From contig CM072335.1 in NCBI GenBank assembly GCA_036874045.1, forward strand, positions 13,908,001-13,972,000: a stretch of DNA of 64,000 nt, given 5' to 3'. The position numbers were made by a program, and so were the translations under genes. The first letter of the stretch is position 1; every line of letters begins with the position of its first letter. The notes beneath the pieces are model-generated. The model searched no databases and was not told the origin of the DNA. It saw nothing but the letters and a program-made list of their open reading frames with translations. Positions 47,426 to 58,985 of this stretch are shown here, piece after piece. The stretch is from Cymodocea nodosa. Its lineage: Eukaryota > Streptophyta > Magnoliopsida > Alismatales > Cymodoceaceae.

Positions 47426-49605
47426 ATGGCACACAAGGCAGAAAATCAGGAATACGATAAGGGAGAAAGAGCTACAAAAGGTAGAATCTGACCTTTCTAC
47501 TGGAGAAAAGTGCTAGTTGATTTAGGCATACAAATACCTCAGATAATGGAAACTAGAATCAAAGTTGCAACAGAAATTGTTGTAAGCAAAGAAAGAAAAA
47601 TCAGGTCGACTAATGAAGTTTCCCTAGAACTAATCTAACGTAAGTCCCGCCTTTGGTTTAAAAGACACATAGGTAGACGGGCTTAGTGGGTAATCTGGGA
47701 GCAACAAAGGAAAGAAGATGAAGAAGAGGCAACTAAAGAACAAGAGGAGCCGACTGCTGAAAGACCTGTCCCTGAGGAACAGCAGTTAGGACCTTCGATT
47801 CCACCTCCTAAACCACTAGAAAGGGTGGTAGTTATGGGGCCTTTAAATGAAGAAGAATTAAGAGAATTTGAAAAACTAGTTCGAGTTGGAAAAACAAAGG
47901 AGAACTAGAAGATATAGTAGTAGCTAAAGCGCACCTAGTGTTTGATGCACTTTACAAGAGGAGGGATGTAGAAAAGTTGAAAACCCAATATAAAATTAAA
48001 GTTGAACAACATCAAGAAGCCACTGCCAGATTTACTGCAAAAGGAGCTGAAGCTGGTCCTTCGAGACTAGCAATTATAGAAAAAATTAAACAGGAAGAGC
48101 TAGTCCCTGTGGCTTAAAGGCTTGTAGAGCCCATTTCTGTAGACTTAATCTCAAAGGAAGAAGAGGAAGACCAGGTACAATTAATCAGAAGAAGGAAAGG
48201 AAAAGAGATAGGGCCCGAATATCAAGAGGAGATTAAATCTAAAAGATTAATATCAGTAGGGCCTGTAGAGCCAAATTTTGTAAGCCTGCTATCCGATTCT
48301 GAGGATGAGCAAGAGCAGCAGTAGTAGCAAGAGCAAAGAAAAAAAGAAAATCAGGCTAAAATTAATCTACAGCCTGTACAAATAGAAGAAATAGAAATTA
48401 GGGTAGAAGTTGATTTGCCTGTAACTCCATCCCAATCTGCCACAGAATCAGAAAGAACAGTGACATTGTAGATTAGTAGTCAGGAGGAAGAAGAAAAAGA
48501 AAAAAATAAACAAGAAACTGAACAAGTATATATGGAAAGAGATGTCTCGACAAATTCCACTAAAGAGCAAAGAACTCTTCAGCAAATGTTGGACAGTATC
48601 CAAGACAGAGTGGAGAGTTCTACCGACTCATCACCACAAACAAAAGTAGAAGCAAATATTCAAAAATCTATGGAGCATCTTCAGCAAGTACAAGTTCAAC
48701 ATTTGGAAGAGGAAGTTCAAGAACAAACCCCTCTAGAGCAACAAATGCATATTCCTGATCCTTCTGAAGTAACAGTTTTAAGTGAAGTATATTTCTAGAG
48801 TCAGGAAGCTTATGACAAATACCAAGAGATTAGGGGTTATGATATCATTTACAGTAGACTAGTAAATTGGGACGGAATGCAAGAAATCAAAGATTTATTT
48901 GAATTCCGAGGTCTACTGCAATATATTTCTCAAGAAAGAGGGCATGTAGTGTATGAAAATCTAGTGTCCTGCTTTTATGCAAACTTAAGAGAAGGAAAAG
49001 GAGGATTAATTTCTAATGTGGAGGAAGCTGATGTACAGATAACACCAAAGCTTCTTCACAACATTTTAGGATTGAAGAATGAAGCATTGGAAATTCTGGA
49101 AAGCACAACTGCAATCGAGTGGACAGAGCAAGCAATAAAGGATTGTTTAGCTATCAATCCTGGTGTGCCTTTGTTAAATAGAATGAAGTAGCTAAATGGT
49201 ACAACACACATGATAGCTAACATTCTAATTAAGAATGTCTACCAACGACAAGGCCATGATATAGAACTGAGTCAAGTTGTCAAATGAGCCACATATGCAG
49301 TTGTGAACAGAATTCAGATAAATTGGTTTGCATTTTTCATCTCCAGGCTAAAAGTAGTAAAGAAGAAATTATTTTATGGAGATCTGATTCCACTACTGAT
49401 GGTGGACTATATAGATTTCATGAAATGGGCATCTAAAAGGATCAGATCAATAACTATTTCAGTAAAAGAATATAGAAATTATGTAGCCGCAGAGATTGTT
49501 GAACCTTCTGGAAGAATTATAGGAGTTGTAGAAAGGATTAACCAATTAGAGCAACAAGTAGAAAATCTCCAAAAGGAAGTAGATGAATTTAGGAGAAAAG
49601 ATTAA
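47426..49605 (+). pseudogene. G1 extra ORF (env-like position)
   Basis: The frame starts at MAHKAENQEYDKGER (47426), perhaps separate from or continuous with pol. PFYWRKVLVDLGIQIPQIME and KSRLWFKRHIGRRA follow. A frameshift near 47900 leads to DIVVAKAHLVFDALYKRRD. Long Glu/Gln-rich and coiled text runs to 48790. Then comes the conserved domain: DIIYSRLVNWDGMQEIKDLF, FEFRGLLQYIS, YENLVSCFYANLREGKGG (48950-49010), LLHNILGLKN, then IQINWFAFFISRL and KLFYGDLIPLLMVDYI (49310-49410). The C-terminus is a short coiled coil, ERINQLEQQVENLQKEVDEF. Stops at about 48115, 48322-48327, 48468, 48796, 49189 and 49285 all fit C-to-T changes. The domain resembles the plant transposon protein domain of Athila env-like ORFs. 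I see no clear signal peptide or membrane anchor. Homologous to the extra ORFs of B and D. Confidence 0.8.
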
Positions 49606-50142
49606 AATTGTATTGTTTGTCTACTTGTAATTGTATATATTTGTATGAAAAATATCTGACTGATTGTAATATATACTATTCATATAAATGAATGTATGTT
49701 TTTCAGATGTTTTTGCATTTGTATTTGAGAATGATGTACTGGATGAATTATTTTGAATATTATATAATTTGTAGAACATTATGCAAGATTGTTTAAAAGA
49801 TTTACAATTTACTGAATGACAAGATTAAATGAAAGATAATTGATTAATGACTGAAAATATCTGCATGCTGCAAAGTAAAATATAAATTCTACATCACATG
49901 AAATGAACTGCAAGTTAAATATTTATATAATGTTTAGATGTAAATGAGTTTTAATTAGAATGCTACATTAATGACATGCATTTAATTTTATTTAAGTTGG
50001 AAAAATGTAGGAGAGAAAAAACATAGAAGTTAATACGAGGAGTAAGTTTTGGAAAACTACTTAGTGTTAACTCAACGAAGTAAGTTCGTTGAGTTAACAT
50101 TAACTCCACGAGGTTAATAATATAATATAAGGTTACTTCGTT

Positions 50143-50208
50143 GAGTTATCTATAACTCAACGAAGTTAGTCCGTGGAGTTATCTATAACTCAACGAAGTT
50201 AGTCCGTG
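50143..50208 (+). repeat. 33-bp perfect tandem repeat
   Basis: Two identical 33-bp units (50143-50175 and 50176-50208), each GAGTTATCTATAACTCAACG plus AAGTTAGTCCGTG, with a further partial GAGTTA. Each unit contains the dyad GAGTTAT-CT-ATAACTC. It lies upstream of the G1 purine tract. Confidence 0.88.
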
Positions 50209-50540
50209 GAGTTAGCAACAATAGCCAAAACTAGTCCGTTGAGTTGGATTCGTATGTTATTGAAATTTATTCTAGAAATCATATTAGGAAATTCAGGATA
50301 TCAGATGTTGAAAAGAAGAAAAAATGCTAATATAATTAACACTTATGTGATATTGATATATTTTTTATGTAATTTACATATATTCTAAGTATATTTGCAG
50401 GTTTAAAAGAAGAAAACAAAGTTAAAATAGATTACTGAAACATATAGAAAATCTATAAATTAATCTAATTTATTCTAAAGAAGAACGAAATGAAGAATTA
50501 GTTCTAGCACTTTAGAAAGACCAACTAGTTGAATCTTAGT

Positions 50541-50577
50541 TTTCTAAGGGACTAGCAAAATTTAGGTATGGGGGAAG
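50541..50577 (+). promoter_or_regulatory. G1 polypurine tract and hairpin
   Basis: TTTCTAAGGGACTAGCAAAA is followed by TTTAGGTATGGGGGAAG directly before the 3' LTR. The stem TTTCTA/TAGCAAA is one base from perfect; L has the perfect version. Confidence 0.85.
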
Positions 50578-52498
50578 TGTTCAGAATGAAAAACTGCATA
50601 ATATTAACGGTTAAATGATAGTTAATTGCATAATATTTAGCTTATCATATGACAATTAAGTCATTATGTTATAATTGCACTATTATATGCTTTAATGAAG
50701 GAATCTGCATAATTTCAGAGAATTAATGTTAATTTCATATAATTTTGAACTCTCGATAAATTAGAGGCTGTGAAATTCTTAAGTATCCGAATTTTCTGTT
50801 ATTTTGGAGAGTTATATTTAAAGTACTGAATAGTTATGTTTTAAACGCTAAAAGAATATGCAAGTACACAGTAACAACTCATTGAGTTAAAGGCTTAAAT
50901 CTGTAAAAGGACAGTAACAACTCATTGTGTTAGTGAGTAAAAATCGTAAGTTGTATATCTGAACTCGTTAAGTTAGATTTATGCACGTGTTGAATTTAAA
51001 TGCTTTAGTATATCACGTGAGATGCACATGTTTAACTCATTAAGTTAGCATAACTGTACACATTGAGTTACATGAATACACACTAAGGTAACACATTATG
51101 TTAGCAACTTATTTCTTTATTGCACGTGTTTTATAGTTAAATCAACGAAGTAAGTTCATTGAGTTATGTATAACTCTACAGACCATATATTTTCTAATAT
51201 GCCACTATAGCAGTTGCAGAAACAGGACATTCAAAGAAAGACCACGATTGCACGTATCACGTAGGAATTCACTCATGGAAGGAAGAAGAAATCACCATCG
51301 TTGATATGAATAAAGGAAATCTAATCGATCAATTAAGTAGGAGCAGTTACTACTATAAGAAATATAAAAGACGTAGAAAAAGTATGTGTAAGGTGTGTTA
51401 GAGAACCACGCTAACTGCAGGTAGCGTCGGAAGTTCCCTGAAGCTCCACACCAACACCAACACCATCACCAACCATCGGAGGTCTGTGAGGATACTTGCT
51501 TGATGTCGGGTCGATTCCGAGCCAAACATAGTGCTTGACAACCACTATGAGGAGTGATTGCGTCACGGGAAGAGAAGCCATTTTCACCAAGCCTCGGTTC
51601 ATATCTCAAGAGATCGTAAAACTTCTAGCCTTGGTTTCGGGTTGATGCCAATATGCTGAGGAGGAGATCATCTTGCAATTCTGGACTCGCGATTCTATAG
51701 GGAGAGGAGACAGGATTGTAAGTGATTAAATTTTCAGTGGTGTAATTGCGTCACATGTAGTGACGAAAGTTTTTATTGTCGATAGAGATTTTTACATTTC
51801 ACCTTTCATTCATCTTCAGGAACACATTAAAAACACCAAAAACAACTACTTATTTGTGTTTACAGTTTGTATGTAAGTGTTGTATTGTTTGTTTTGTATT
51901 GTGATTAATGTTAGTGTTGTTCATATTGTGAATGTTTTATGTTTGATTGATTCAGAAAATAGGTAATAGTTTTATAGTTTACTGAAATTGATTCGTTCCA
52001 GATACTTAAAGATTTTAATAGTTACTGTTTGAAATATCTAAATGTTAGCGTTGCTCAATGATAAATCTAATCATAGCTTGCATCAAAAAGCTTAATTGAT
52101 GTTATTTACAATCTGTGGAATCGCCCAATGGTTGGCCGAATTCCTTTATAATTAACAGTTTTGTTAGACTCATGGAGTTAACTTAAGTCCACGAGGTTAG
52201 TTCATTGAATTAGCTATAACTCCACGAACTAGGTCTGTTATGTTAACTGTAATTCAACAGAGTGTTTATTGAACACATAAATTCCAACATAAAAATCAAA
52301 ATAGTACATAATATTTAGTTTAACTCTTTTTCCTATGGGATCGACCTGTACTTGCACACAAATACAATATACACTATGCACTTGCAATTAAAACACAAAT
52401 TGGACTTAATAGCTAATTTGTGTGAAAGGTTGTTAGTTTGCTTCTAAAGGTAATTATTGATATAAGCATAAAAACAGAAGTTAACTAAACTCCAAACA
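50578..52498 (+). repeat. Element G1 3' LTR
   Basis: This 1921-bp LTR, TGTTCAGAATG...CTCCAAACA, is collinear with 33761-35691 and followed by the CTAGG duplication. The TATA-like AATATAAAAGACGTAG is at about 51361-51376. ORF 51411-51602 is not a gene. Confidence 0.95.
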
Positions 52499-52503
52499 CT
52501 AGG

Positions 52504-53330
52504 CTTGTTTTATAAGTTGTTCTATAAGCCTAGAGTGCATCTATTAATCTATTAGCCCAATCTTTTTTAGTAGGATTTACTACTTTTTCTAAGATTAACT
52601 TAATTTGTTTGTTTGCATTTTCTACTTGTCCACTTGTTTGCAGATGATATGATATTGCAATTTTGTGATTGACTCCATATTTCCTTATTAAGGCTTCAAA
52701 ACTTCTATTATAGAAATGAGTTCCTCTATCACTAATAATAGCTTTAGGTATTCCAAATCTAGTAATTATATTAGTTCTTATAAAATGTATTACGACTTTG
52801 TTGTCATTAGTTTTTATAGGAATAGCTTCTATCCACTTAGATACATAATCCACCCCCAACAAAATATAATTAAACTGATTAGATGTAGGAAATGAACCCA
52901 CAAAATCTATTTTCCACACATCAAAGATTATAATAGGATTCAGAGACATCATATTCCTCTTCAATATCCTTCCTACTTGTTGACATCTCAAACAACTTAA
53001 GCAGTATTTATGAATATCTTTAAATAATGGTGACCAGTAGAATCCATATTATAAAATTTTAGTAGTAGTTTTCCCTGAAACAAAATGTCCTCCACATGCT
53101 TGTCATGGCAAAAGGATAATATGCTTTGATATTTAGTTTCTAGAACAAATCTCCTTATGACTAAATCAAGATATTTCTTAAATAAGTATGGGTCTTCCCA
53201 GTAGTAATATTTCACTCTTGAAAAAGACAATTTCTTATTCTGTCTGTTCCAATCTTTAGGTGTTAAACTTGTAACTAAGTAGTTAATTATGTTTGCATAC
53301 CAAGGCATTGTGTTTATAGTCATTAATTGT
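52504..53330 (-). pseudogene. G2 integrase, N-terminal part and core
   Basis: The minus strand reads TINTMPWYANIINYLVTSL at 53320 and continues to LIDAL at 52540. The zinc finger near 53080-52980 is frameshifted (CHDKHVEDILFQGK). The core has VWKIDFVGSFP (usual Gly changed to Lys), IISDRGTHFYN and GQVENANKQIKLI. It ends at the G1 insertion after AYRTTYK. The rest is at 33241-33760. Homologous to G1 39128-39951 throughout. Confidence 0.9.
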
Positions 53331-53631
53331 TCATCAAGAAAATGATCTTTAATTTTAATGTTTGATTTTTCTATTTGTATCCTTGATAAATGGTCTACTA
53401 CTACATTTTCACATCCTTTTTTATCTTTAATTTCTAGATCAAATTATTGTAATAATAATATCCACTAAATCAGTCTAGGTTTAGTTTCTTTCTTTCCTAT
53501 TAAATGTTTTAAAGCTGAATGATCCTTGTATACTATCACTTTAGCTCCTATCAGATATGATCCAAATTTTTTTAAAGTAAACACAATAGCTAATAATTAT
53601 TTTTCAATAGTTGTATAATTAACTTGAGCAT
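53331..53631 (-). pseudogene. G2 RNase H, C-terminal part
   Basis: Minus-strand reading QVNYTTIEK, stop, [35 protein letters not shown] and DHLSRIQIEKSNIKI. The catalytic TDH is changed to KDH. The upstream half of the domain lies beyond solo LTR G3, at 55623 onward. Confidence 0.85.
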
Positions 53632-55617
53632 TGTTTAGAATGAAAAAGTGTATAATATTAACGGTTAAATAATGGTTAATTGCATAATATTTAGCTTATC
53701 ATATGAGAATTAAGCCATTATGTTATAATTGCATGATTATATGCCTTAATTATAGAATGTGCATAATTTTAAGGAATTAACGTTAATTGAATATCATTTC
53801 TGAAAGATTGAAAACCTGATTTAGGTGTAGTTTTATAATATTAAGCATAATCTGTTTTATTTACATATATTTATATCATGTACAGGTGCACAGTAACAAC
53901 TCATTGAGTTAGTGTTTTTTTTGTTAAAAGATCACGTGCCAACTCATTGAGTTATAGGTTTAAAGGTGTAAAAAGATCACACGAGAACTCATTGAGTTAG
54001 CGAGTAAAACTGTAAGTTGTATATCTGAACTCATTAAGTTAGAATTATGCACATGTGAATTTAAATGTTTTATTATGTCACGTGAGCTACACATGTTTAA
54101 CTCATTAAATTAGCATAACTATACGTGTTGAGTTACTTGAATATACATTAAGGTAACGCGTTGTGCTAGTGTTATAAGCTTATAAGTTATTTCTTTATTG
54201 CACGTGTTTTATAGTTAAGTCAATGATGTAAGTCTATTGAGTTACATTCACTCCACATACCAATTATTTTCTAACATGCCATTGTTAGTAGTTGTAGAAA
54301 CAGGAAATTTGAAGGAAAATCACGATTGCACGTATCACGTAGGAATTAACTCATAGAATGAAGAAGAAATTGTCATCGTTGATATGAATGAAGGAAATCC
54401 AATCGATCATTTAGGAAGAAACAGTTACTATTGAAAGAAATATAAAAGAAGAGGAGAAAGACAAAGAAAAGTGTGTGTGAAGGTGGAGGACCGCATTAAC
54501 TGTAGGAAGCATTGGAAGTTCCCTGAAGCTCTACAACACCACCAAAATACCAACCATTGGAAGTTTGTGAGGATACTTTTTGGATGTCGGGTCGATTCTG
54601 AGCCAAACATGGTGACTTACAACCACTATAAGGAGTGATCGCATCGTAGGAAGGGAAACCATTTTCACCAAGCACCGACTCATATATCAGGAGATCGTAA
54701 AGCTTTTAGCCTTGGTTTCAGGTTGATGCCAATATACTGAAGAGGAGATCAACTTACAAGTCTTGGTTCGTGATTCTATAGGGAGAGGAGGCAAGATTGT
54801 ATGTGATTAAGTTTTCAATGGTGTAATCACGTCGCATGTAGTGATAGAAGTTCTTACTGTCGATAGAGATTTTTACATTTCACCTTTTGATCATCTTCAA
54901 AAACATATCAAAACAAAAATACCAAAAAAACTAATTATCTATGTTTACATTTAGTATTAATGTGTTGTATTATTTGTATTGTATTGTGATTAATGTTATC
55001 ATTGTCAGTATTGTGAATGTTTTATGTTTAGTTGATTCAGAAAATAGAAAGTAGTTTTATAGATTACTGAAATTGATTCGTATAGAATACTAAAAATCTT
55101 AATGGTTACTATTCAAAATATTTGAATGTTAGTATTGATTAATGACAAATCTTAGATTAACTAACATTAAAAATCTTAATTGATATTATTTATATTCTAT
55201 GGAACCGCCCAATGGATGGCCGAATTCCTTTGTGAATAGCAGCATTTAACTAGAAAGGTAGGCTCGTGGAGTTAACTTAAGTCCATGAGATTAGTCTGTT
55301 AAGTTAGCTGTAACTCTACGAACTAAGTTCGTTGAGTTAATAGTAACTCAACAAAGTACTTAATTGAAGACATATAAACTCTAATATAAAAATTAAAATA
55401 GTACATAATTCTTACTCAATCTCTATGAGATCAATCTGTACTTGCACACAAATACAATATACACTGTGCACTTGCACTTAAAAATACAAATTGGACTTAA
55501 TATCTAATTTATGTGAGAAGTTGTTTGTTACCTTAAAAGAATTTATTAATATATACAATAGACAAGATCTGATTGAACAAAATAGGTTTTCTAATTTAAC
55601 TACAAACAACCCAAACA
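53632..55617 (+). repeat. G3: solo LTR of the Athila-like family
   Basis: This 1986-bp LTR, TGTTTAGAATGAAAAAGTG...AACCCAAACA, has perfect flanks AGCAT (53627-53631 and 55618-55622). It is inserted in G2 RNase H. TATA-like AATATAAAAGAAGAGG is near 54438. Its U3 (53885-54205) is the copy closest in layout to the D LTR. Confidence 0.94.
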
Positions 55618-55622
55618 AGCAT

Positions 55623-56591
55623 CATTCAAAGTTTTACTTGTATAATGAATTACTCTAGGAGATTTTTCTATCCTTTTTCCTATCACTGCTCCTACACCAA
55701 AATCAAATGCATCGCACATTAACTCAAATGGATAGCTCCAATTAGGTGCTTGTATTATAGGAGTTGAAATTAAACTAGTTTTAAGCTTAAAGAATGCTTC
55801 TTCGCAATTCTTATCAAAGTTAAATGGAACATCTTTTAATAGATTAGTTAAAGGTCTAGCTATTTTGCTAAAGTCTTTAATAAATCGCCTATAAAATCCT
55901 GCATGTCCTAAAAATGATCTAATATATTTTACTGATTTAGGTTCTGATAGATTAGAAATTACTTCTATCTTATCTTTGTCTACCTCTAGTCCTTTCATTG
56001 AAACAACATGTCCCAAGACTATTCTTTATTTTACTATGAAGTGACATTTTTCCTAATTTAGAACCAGATTCTTTTCCACACAGCATTTTAATACTTGGTT
56101 TAAATTGTTTAAACATACTTCATATGAAGTTCCATATATAGTAAAATCATCCATAAATATTTCTAAAAAATATTTTGTCATTCTAGTGAATATGCCTTGC
56201 ATACACCTTTAAAAGGTGGCTAGTGCATTACATAATCCAAATGACATCATTTTCAAAGCATAAGTTCTATTAGGACATGTGAAAGTCGTTTTCTCTTGAT
56301 CTTCTAATGCTACTAGGACTTGGTTCTATCTTCAATACCTATCTAGGAAACAAAAATATTTCTACCTTGCTAATTTCTTTAACATTTGATCTATAAAAGG
56401 TAAGAAAAAATAATCTTTCCTAGTCACAACATTCAGCTTTCTATAATTTATACATACTCTTCAACCTGATTGAATTCTAGTAGGTATCATGTCTTGACTT
56501 TCATTCTCAATAATAGTTAATCCTGATTTCTTAGGTACTACATGGATTGGACTAACCCATGAGCTATCAAAAATCAGATATATTATGTCAT
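55623..56591 (-). pseudogene. G2 reverse transcriptase and start of RNase H
   Basis: The minus strand starts abruptly with NDIIYLIFDSSWVSPIHVV at the junction with the truncated LTR. It then shows VCINYRKLNVVTRKDYFFLP, FMDD in IFMDDFTIYG near 56150, IVLGHVVSMKGLEVDKDKI (56016 onward), FLGHAGFYRRFIKDFSKIA and the RNase H start LMCDAFDFGVGAVIG, ending at SKTLND before solo LTR G3. Open only in 55600-56016. Many stops upstream, mostly CAG/TGG derived. The palm N-terminus and everything before it are deleted. Confidence 0.9.
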
Positions 56592-57340
56592 TGTTCTACC
56601 TAAATGATTGGTTGGATTTCCTTCGTTCACATCAACGATGGTGATTTCTTCTTCATTCCGTGATTTAAATCCTGTGTGTACGTGCAAACAAGGTTTTCCT
56701 TCGAATTTTCTGTTTCTACAACTACATATAGTGGCATATTAGAAAATAACTAGTCCATGGAGTTAGCGTAACTCAATGAACTTACTCTGTTGACTTAATT
56801 GTTAACTCAACGAACTTCCCTCATTGAGTAAAGCCTAACTTAATAGACTTAATATAAAACATGTGCAACTCACGTGATATAATAAAACATTTAAATTCAC
56901 ATGTGCATAATCCTAACTTTACAAAGGTAGAAAGACTTTTCAGATAGTTACAAACTGTAAGTATCTGAAACTTATATGCATTTCAGATAGTTACCTTTAA
57001 CCTTCCAAAAGATAACTTAAGTCATATTTCTAGGTCATGACACGTGTCATTCTTGAAATAATAATAAAATAATCTTTAAGCATTCAAAATGAAACTGTCT
57101 GGTACATAAAATAAAACTTTCCAAAATAACAAACATTTCAGATACTTCAAGAATTAAAAAACCTATAACTCACTAACAGTTCAAAAATATACTTAATTAA
57201 CACTAACTCCCTAAAATTATGCAGATTCTTTAATTAAAGCATATAATCGTGCAATTATAACATAATAGCTTAATTCTCATATGATAAGTTAAATATTATG
57301 CAATTAACCATTAATATTATGCACTTTTTCATTCTAAATA
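56592..57340 (-). repeat. Element G2 5' LTR, truncated and fused to RT
   Basis: The minus strand starts TATTTAGAATGAAAAAG (TG to TA) at 57340 and matches the G LTRs up to AATCATTTAGGTAGAACA. It then jumps to RT text at 56591. The right flank is GTCAT. It holds GACACGTGTC at 57039-57048. Confidence 0.9.
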
Positions 57341-57345
57341 GTCAT

Positions 57346-58477
57346 CGAAATTTAAGTTTAGTCAGAAGGTTTCAGCTTCTAACTTCTTTTTCAAATGGTT
57401 TCATTTGTAAGTATCTAAAATGTATTTAACTATTGGTGAGTTTTAGTTTTTAAGTTTTTGGAATGTTTATTTTTGAAAGTCAACAAAATGTTTTTCAGAA
57501 TCAGAAGGTTTCACTTTTAATATCAAATGGTTTCGTTGAAATGTTTTTAAGAGTTTTTGTTACACTATTTATAAAAGGACACATGTCATGTTCCTAACAC
57601 ATAACTTAAGTTTTATTTTTCGAAAGGTTTTAGTTGAAAGGTTCTATTTTTCCTGAAAGTATCTAAAATGTTCCTTCTATTTTTCTAAAAGCCTTTGATA
57701 TGATTGAACTTGGTATTTCTATAACTGTTATATGATATATTACTATTTTGGAAAAATATATTTTTATTGCAGATTTGATTTAAAAGATTACCAATTATAC
57801 TTGGTAATTAGTTGTTGCACATGGAATCTAACGAATATAGAGTAATTGCTTAATAAACAAAATTGAAGAAGAATTGAAAGCCAAAACACAAAATATGCAA
57901 AAAATTAAGAGAAAAATCAGAGAGAGATAGAAAGAAAGAAGAACATAGATTCTTGGAAAACCACTGAAGCATTTTTCAACAAGGATCATGTTCAAAGCCT
58001 ACTGAAGCAAATTTTTTGAAGAACAAAAAGAGAGTCTGCAACAACTACCAAAGATTAAATTATGTAGAAGCATCCAGATTTCCCCTAAAGTGTTTCAACA
58101 TTCAAACATCTTTACAAGGAGTTTTTTGCAATTTGTTTTTAATCACTTTGAGTCTTGTACTCCTATGTTGAAAATTTTTTGATTAACTTCTAAAAAACCC
58201 TAACTCACAAGGGTGTTATGAGTATACCTTCACAAGGTTGGGGCCTTGGTGAAGAGAGTGCAATGTGTAACTTCACTTACTTAAGATTAAGGTCTTGAGT
58301 ACACAAGGTTGGTACTTTGTGTAGGGTTGTTGTTGAGCCCAAGAAAAATAACAATTGTAAGATTGTTGCTCAACCTGTAAAAGCAACATAACTTAGGTTT
58401 ATGCTAAGCTTGAAAAACACATTGTGAATTCTCAAGGTTGTGGCATTAAAGAGTAGATTACCCATTTTTGGGGAACC
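57346..58477 (+). repeat. Element E 5' LTR, middle part
   Basis: This is collinear with the B LTR: GGACACATGTCA...AACTTAAGT near 57580-57612, then ACTCACAAGGGTGTT near 58203, CACAAGGTTGGGGCCTTGG near 58232 and TTTTGGGGAACC near 58467. It is much more diverged from B than B's two LTRs are from each other. Interrupted by D at 58478. Confidence 0.85.
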
Positions 58478-58985
58478 TATTGAGTATTTTGTTTTAATGA
58501 TGTATGCTAAACGAATGTAATCATATTTACTCAGTTACTATTATTTGTGTAAGTAAATTTAGAACATCAATTAATACAGAAAAAGTTTACTGATATAAAT
58601 ACTTGTCTGTAATGGATCTGAAATTATGTTATGTTAAATAACTAGTCATTAAGTTATACTAACTTTTAATTTAACTAAACGTTAAGTTAACGTGTGCTTT
58701 TATTGTAAAACATGATATGTTTTAAAGTTACATTTTCTGTATCATGTATAGTGCACGTTAAGACAACTCGTTGAGTTAGTGCATTATTTGTAAAATGGTC
58801 ACATGAGAACTCATTGAGTTATAAGCTTAAATGTTAAAATAGGCCATGTGAGAAGTCGTTAAGTTAGTGAGCAAAAGATTAAAATGAAGAGACAAACTCA
58901 TTAAGTTAGTATTATGCACATGAGAAGTCGTTAAGATATTTTGGATACTTAGAAAACTTAACTATCCGATACTTAAACACTTTTT
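58478..58985 (+). repeat. Element D 5' LTR, truncated
   Basis: It follows the right LTR from its start to ATTATGCACATG (58914-58925). It lacks about 350 bp present at 61985-62335, resumes at ATATTTTGGATACTTAGAAA and stops at AAACACTTTTT. So there are at least two deletions. Confidence 0.85.

Larger units (their letters stand above)
49606..50577 (+). other. G1 3' non-coding region
   Basis: No gene; AT-rich. At 50050-50245 it holds a run of GTTGAGTTA / TAACTCAAC dyads, including the 33-bp tandem repeat. The purine tract and hairpin are at its end. Confidence 0.7.
33761..52498 (+). mobile_element. Element G1: Athila-like Ty3/gypsy element, inserted in G2
   Basis: The order is LTR (33761-35691), tRNA-Asp-type primer site, shortened gag, protease, RT, RNase H, integrase, extra ORF, purine tract and LTR (50578-52498). 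The flanks CTAGG (33756-33760 and 52499-52503) are perfect. Copia element C (39952-47226) sits in the integrase. The order PR-RT-RH-INT and the motifs ILGRPFLATSG and FMDD identify gypsy, and the protease text is closest to Athila as I know that family. Without C it is about 11.5 kb. It is inactive because of stops, the missing gag N-terminus and the deletion at the C border. Confidence 0.94.
28350..57340 (-). mobile_element. Element G2: Athila-like Ty3/gypsy element, 5' deleted
   Basis: The minus-strand order is truncated 5' LTR (56592-57340), RT, RNase H, integrase, extra ORF, purine tract and 3' LTR (28350-30398). The flanks GTCAT (28345-28349) and GTCAT (57341-57345) are identical. Interruptions are G1 (33761-52498) in the integrase and solo LTR G3 (53632-55617) in RNase H. 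Frames and homology to G1 resume across both. The primer site, gag, protease and RT N-terminus are gone. Some 8.3 kb of G2 itself remains. It is the target, so it is older than G1 and G3. Confidence 0.92.
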
